From contig JAIRZG010000199.1 of assembly GCA_031267345.1 (NCBI GenBank), positions 1 through 9,580 of the forward strand: a DNA stretch of 9,580 bases. The letters are read 5' to 3'. Shown here one piece after another: positions 7,321 through 9,580 of the stretch. Under the pieces are notes generated by a model, which saw only the letters and a list, made by a program, of their open reading frames with translations, ran no database searches and was not told the DNA's origin. Position 1 is the first letter of the stretch. The number at the start of each line of letters is the position of its first letter. This DNA comes from Zoogloeaceae bacterium (lineage in GTDB: Bacteria > Pseudomonadota > Gammaproteobacteria > Burkholderiales > Rhodocyclaceae). The position numbers and the translations under genes were made by a program.

Positions 7321-8364
7321 TCAACAGGAAAAACAAAATGTCTTGCTGCTTTCACAGAGTGCGCGTTCTTCCAGAGGCATGATTTTCCCTTTGAACTGCC
7401 AGTTTTGATCCCCTTGTCGATACTGGCTTGTGCATGTTTCCTGATATTCCACCAGAATTTCATCTTTGTGGGAATCTACAATCCGGATTCTGCACAGGGC
7501 GTCCTTTTCAGGAAAAGGAGCTTCCGCGCAGAGATGAAGGATGTCTCCGGGTCGGGCTTGATTGACGGACAATTTCCTGGATTCCGCACAAATTTGCGCT
7601 TCACTCAAAGGCGGCCAGATAATTTTATTCCAGCGGTTGATGATTGTGGGCACACCGCAGGTCTCCGAATATTGAAAGATAAATTTTCCCCGCTGGTTGA
7701 TGTAACCTTGCCGCCCCTCTTTTTTGGCCCAGGCTGAAACTCCGTGAAATGTTGTGATGGCGTCAAACTCAGGGGGAATCATGATTTCGGCCCGGTCATT
7801 GATGAGACCTTCTTTTCCGTTTTCCGTGAAGTTGGCAAGTCCGGCTCTTGAGAAACGGCCAATCCCATCAAAACGGGGCGGAAGCAGTACTTTTCCCGCC
7901 GCGTCAACCAGTCCGAATTTGTTGTTTTCCTTGAATTCTTTCACCTTGTGTCTTTTGGAGTCATCCCCCTTCAAGGATTCCGGGTGGGCGCTCTTTCCAT
8001 CTTTCGCCAAAGGAAAAAAATTTCCTTGGTGATCGAGATCGCCCCATTGTCCATTTTCTTTTACCCGCGCCAGATTGTCCTCGACAAATCCGGCGTGGTT
8101 GACGTCTTCAAATCTCGGCGGAATGGCCAGATGGCCTTTTGTGTCCATAAAGCCATAATAATTTTCATTGCTTTCAACAAGTAGGAGACCGCCAACATCA
8201 AAATCACCCATATATTTAAATTCAGGCGGGACAATCACGCGCCCTTCTTCGCTGACGAGACCATATTTATGATCATAGCGAAAAGGCGCTGCGGTATTGG
8301 CGCAGCCCGCCAGAAAACAGACAATGCCCAGCAGGATGCCGCTTCTCAAAATCATTGATCCCAT
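7321..8364 (-). CDS. WG-repeat lipoprotein with cysteine-rich C-terminus
   Basis: This is a predicted 347-residue surface or periplasmic lipoprotein. The signal peptide (1-20) ends in a LAGC lipobox with Cys21 as the acylated residue. Ala at +2 fits outer-membrane sorting. From about 34 to 230 it carries WG (KWG) repeats of roughly 36 residues: YGLVSEEG (34-41), YGFMDTKG (70-77), WGDLDHQG (107-114), FGLVDAAG (150-157), EGLINDRA (185-192) and QGYINQRG (219-226). Several are followed by a PP-[RE]-F turn. The third unit carries a charged insertion (about 120-148). Residues 231-347 are different and contain eight cysteines, while 22-235 have none. The function of such repeat proteins is mostly unknown. 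The start at 8364 follows a GGAGG site and gives the lipobox; the frame extends upstream to 8484 without a better signal. It converges on the small membrane protein gene. Confidence 0.85.
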   Translation of the reverse strand: MGSMILRSGILLGIVCFLAGCANTAAPFRYDHKYGLVSEEGRVIVPPEFKYMGDFDVGGLLLVESNENYYGFMDTKGHLAIPPRFEDVNHAGFVEDNLARVKENGQWGDLDHQGNFFPLAKDGKSAHPESLKGDDSKRHKVKEFKENNKFGLVDAAGKVLLPPRFDGIGRFSRAGLANFTENGKEGLINDRAEIMIPPEFDAITTFHGVSAWAKKEGRQGYINQRGKFIFQYSETCGVPTIINRWNKIIWPPLSEAQICAESRKLSVNQARPGDILHLCAEAPFPEKDALCRIRIVDSHKDEILVEYQETCTSQYRQGDQNWQFKGKIMPLEERALCESSKTFCFSC

Positions 8365-8368
8365 GATG

Positions 8369-8373
8369 CCTCC
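8369..8373 (-). promoter_or_regulatory. Ribosome binding site of the WG-repeat gene
   Basis: On the minus strand this reads GGAGG, 4 nt before the ATG at 8362-8364 and 13 nt before a second in-frame ATG at 8355. The spacing to the first is short and to the second is long, so either could be used. Both give the same lipoprotein signal. Confidence 0.6.
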
Positions 8374-8415
8374 GAGCCTCTTGCGAAACCTCGCGTCACA
8401 CGAAATTTTGCGGAC

Positions 8416-8443
8416 AGATAACGTAAATGAATCTCTGAACCAA
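8416..8443 (-). promoter_or_regulatory. Possible sigma-70 promoter of the WG-repeat gene
   Basis: On the minus strand, TTGGTT (8438-8443) and TTATCT (8416-8421) are separated by 16 nt, about 50 nt before the start codon. Both boxes are imperfect. The placement is plausible but it is only a pattern match. Confidence 0.25.
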
Positions 8444-8450
8444 TCAAAAT

Positions 8451-8481
8451 CCGTCATTCTCTTGATAAGCGGGAATGACGG
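8451..8481. repeat. Inverted repeat with 9-bp arms
   Basis: CCGTCATTC (8451-8459) and GAATGACGG (8473-8481) are exact inverted copies around a 13-base loop. On the minus strand the unit begins CCGTCATTCCCGC, like the GTCATTCCCGC...GCGGGAAT dispersed repeats seen in many proteobacterial genomes. It lies just upstream of the possible WG-gene promoter. It could be a small mobile repeat or its remnant; there is no T-run, so it is not a standard terminator. Confidence 0.6.
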
Positions 8482-8650
8482 CATTCAGGGCTTCCTGAGC
8501 GGACGGCTGTTTCCGGCGCGATGAAAGCGCAATCCAGTCACTGCAACGCCCACCCATACATCGTATATTACCGCAAACTGTTTCTATAATGTTGGCGCGT
8601 CGTCCCGTAGCGTAGCGACAAAGATCTGGATAGGACAACACGTGGCGCGG

Positions 8651-9226
8651 CTATTTTTTCATTGCGTCTTCAAAGCGCCTGACCTTGCGTAGCGGCTTGA
8701 AGCGCCATCCCAGAATACCGACAACGCCCAGTGTGCACAGACCGCCGAGGATGGCGGCGGGAACCAGGCCGAACCAGGCGGCGCTCGCGCCCGCGCGGAA
8801 CTCGCCCAGTTCGTTTGAAGCGCCAATGAACAGCATATTCACCGCGCTTACCCGCCCGCGCATGTCGTCCGGCGTGGAAAACTGCACCAACGCGCTGCGA
8901 ATATAAACGCTTACCATGTCCGCCGCGCCCGCCACCATCAGCGCCAGGAAGGAAAGCCAGAAAGCGCGCGAACAGGCGAACGTCAGATTGGCCAGCCCGA
9001 ACACCGTCACCGCGATAAACAGGATTTTGCCCACATTGCGATTAAAGGGTCTGAAGCTGAGATAAAACCCCACGCCCACCTCACCCAACGCAATTGCGCT
9101 TCGCAACGCGCCCAGACCTTCCGCGCCCACATGCAGAGCCAGCCGCGCCAGCAAAAACGCCCGGAAATCGCTGTTGTGATAAACCTCTACGGGAAAAGCG
9201 CGAGCAATGTTTCGGGTTGGCGACAT
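8651..9226 (-). pseudogene. MFS transporter with large in-frame internal deletion
   Basis: The 191-residue frame looks like the two ends of a major facilitator superfamily permease of about 400 residues. Residues 19-30 (SDFRAFLLARLA) match the usual start of the first membrane helix. From residue 31 the sequence resembles the second half: the LHVGAEGLGALRSA segment, then ADMVSVYIRSALVQ (102-115), TPDDMRGRVSAVN (118-130) and IGASNELGEFRAG (134-146). Helices 2 to about 7 are missing, roughly 200 or more residues, with a junction near 9136. The frame is kept, so a short product is possible, but transport by this fragment is unlikely. No good ribosome binding site precedes the ATG at 9226. In many betaproteobacteria, as I recall, an MFS gene sits near uvrA and ssb, so this may be the decayed local copy. 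The intact relative was probably an inner-membrane exporter. Confidence 0.82.
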
Positions 9227-9368
9227 GGCAAAAAACGGAAGGCGGACACGTGGGTTCGCATGATGCTAGAATTCAGGAGACGACACTGTTCTGTATTACG
9301 CCCACCCAGAGCAATCGCATGGATGTGTTTGTCATTGCAAAACAGGAATGGCGCCTGCTTTCCCTTTT

Positions 9369-9391
9369 CTCCGGAGAGTCGGAGCATTTTT
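9369..9391 (+). terminator. Possible rho-independent terminator
   Basis: CTCCG (9369-9373) pairs with CGGAG (9380-9384) around a 6-base loop and is followed after two bases by five T residues (9387-9391). The stem is short. No plus-strand gene ends here, so it may be a relic or may shield the insertion sequence from outside transcription. A second hairpin, CCCCT/AGGGG, follows at 9398-9410. Confidence 0.35.
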
Positions 9392-9401
9392 CTCTCTCCC
9401 C

Positions 9402-9430
9402 TTGAAGGGGCATTGTTCTTAATTTATTGT
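9402..9430 (+). promoter_or_regulatory. Possible promoter of the transposase gene
   Basis: TTGAAG (9402-9407) and TATTGT (9425-9430) lie 17 nt apart, each matching four of six sigma-70 consensus bases, 41 nt before the transposase ATG. The -35 box overlaps the hairpin at 9398-9410. This is a weak pattern match. Confidence 0.3.
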
Positions 9431-9471
9431 TAAATTCTCCCTGGGTTGAATAACTTTTGGCGGAACAGGAC

Positions 9472-9580
9472 ATGCACTGCCATCCTTGCGGAAGCGGGGA
9501 TTTTCGCAAGAACGGAAGTTTTCGCGGGGTACAGCGCTATCTCTGTAAAACATGCAAACGCGCCTTCACCAGCGTTCCGC
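9472..9580 (+). CDS. IS transposase, N-terminal fragment (IS1-like zinc ribbon)
   Basis: The first 36 codons of a gene are present before the window ends. They encode a zinc ribbon: Cys3-x2-Cys6, an 18-residue spacer with a KNG turn (13-15) and RYLC (22-25), then Cys25-x2-Cys28, followed by KRAFT. This layout is typical of the N-terminus of IS1-like transposases and their single-frame relatives, where it helps bind the element ends. The catalytic DDE domain would lie beyond the edge. The ATG is preceded by GGAA (9462-9465) at 6 nt; an in-frame TTG at 9457 is a less likely start. A related zinc ribbon occurs in other transposase families, such as IS1595, so the family call is tentative. Confidence 0.72.
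   Translation, partial: MHCHPCGSGDFRKNGSFRGVQRYLCKTCKRAFTSVP

Larger units (their letters stand above)
8365..8650. other. Intergenic region between the WG-repeat gene and the MFS remnant
   Basis: No convincing gene was found in these 286 bases. They hold the ribosome binding site and possible promoter of the WG-repeat gene and an inverted repeat at 8451-8481. Further right is a segment ending in AATCCAGTCACTG (8531-8543) that resembles the end of common dispersed repeats. A perfect TATAAT at 8585-8590 on the plus strand has no matching -35 box and no gene downstream of it. Confidence 0.5.
9227..9471. other. Intergenic region between the MFS remnant and the transposase
   Basis: No gene could be supported in these 245 bases. 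They contain a 22-base segment (9304-9325) related to 19-40, two small hairpins (9369-9384 and 9398-9410) and a possible promoter for the transposase. The left end of the insertion sequence must lie somewhere before 9472, but its terminal inverted repeat cannot be fixed without the other end. Confidence 0.5.

Noticed and set aside
7198..7737. 179-codon plus-strand frame across the end of the membrane protein and opposite the WG gene
   Set aside because: It overlaps two better supported genes and has no ribosome binding site or domain.
7321..8364. Toxin, immunity or defence system made of the membrane protein and WG lipoprotein
   Set aside because: The genes are convergent rather than in one operon, and no nuclease, toxin or sensor motif is visible.
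8585..8590. Perfect TATAAT on the plus strand as a promoter
   Set aside because: No -35 box at 16-18 nt and no plus-strand gene until 9472.
8595..8625. Apparent palindrome around GTCG...CGAC with a GTAGC-GTAGC doublet
   Set aside because: Only four outer base pairs match; the inner part does not pair well enough to call a hairpin.

Overview
The window looks like a bacterial chromosome segment, most likely from a betaproteobacterium or a close gammaproteobacterial relative. This rests on the divergent pair of dprA with a LysM gene on one strand and def with fmt on the other. That arrangement is familiar from those classes, for example around def/fmt in Pseudomonas. The protein sequences are of proteobacterial type. 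No rRNA, tRNA or CRISPR array was seen.

Layout. (1) 1-125 is the left edge and holds no gene I can assign. (2) 126-2412 on the minus strand is a two-gene unit: a secreted LysM protein, then dprA (DNA-processing protein for natural transformation), overlapping by 20 nt. (3) 2413-2571 is a divergent promoter region. (4) 2572-4015 on the plus strand is def then fmt, the enzymes that remove and add the formyl group of initiator methionine. (5) 4058-6904 on the plus strand is uvrA, the damage-recognition ATPase of nucleotide excision repair, close behind fmt. (6) 6906-8364 is a visibly more AT-rich accessory stretch. It has a small unknown membrane protein whose ribosome binding site lies in the end of uvrA, and a convergent WG-repeat lipoprotein with an unusual cysteine-rich tail. 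(7) 8365-8650 is intergenic DNA with an inverted repeat resembling dispersed proteobacterial repeats. (8) 8651-9226 on the minus strand is an MFS transporter that has lost most of its middle, in frame. (9) 9227-9471 is intergenic with two small hairpins, followed at 9472 by the start of a zinc-ribbon transposase cut by the window edge.

The left two thirds is conserved housekeeping DNA with every catalytic motif intact. The right third shows accessory gene gain, transporter decay, repeats and an insertion sequence. I see no clear new defence or biosynthetic system. The least explained items are the WG-repeat lipoprotein with eight cysteines packed into its last 112 residues, and the small membrane protein attached to uvrA.
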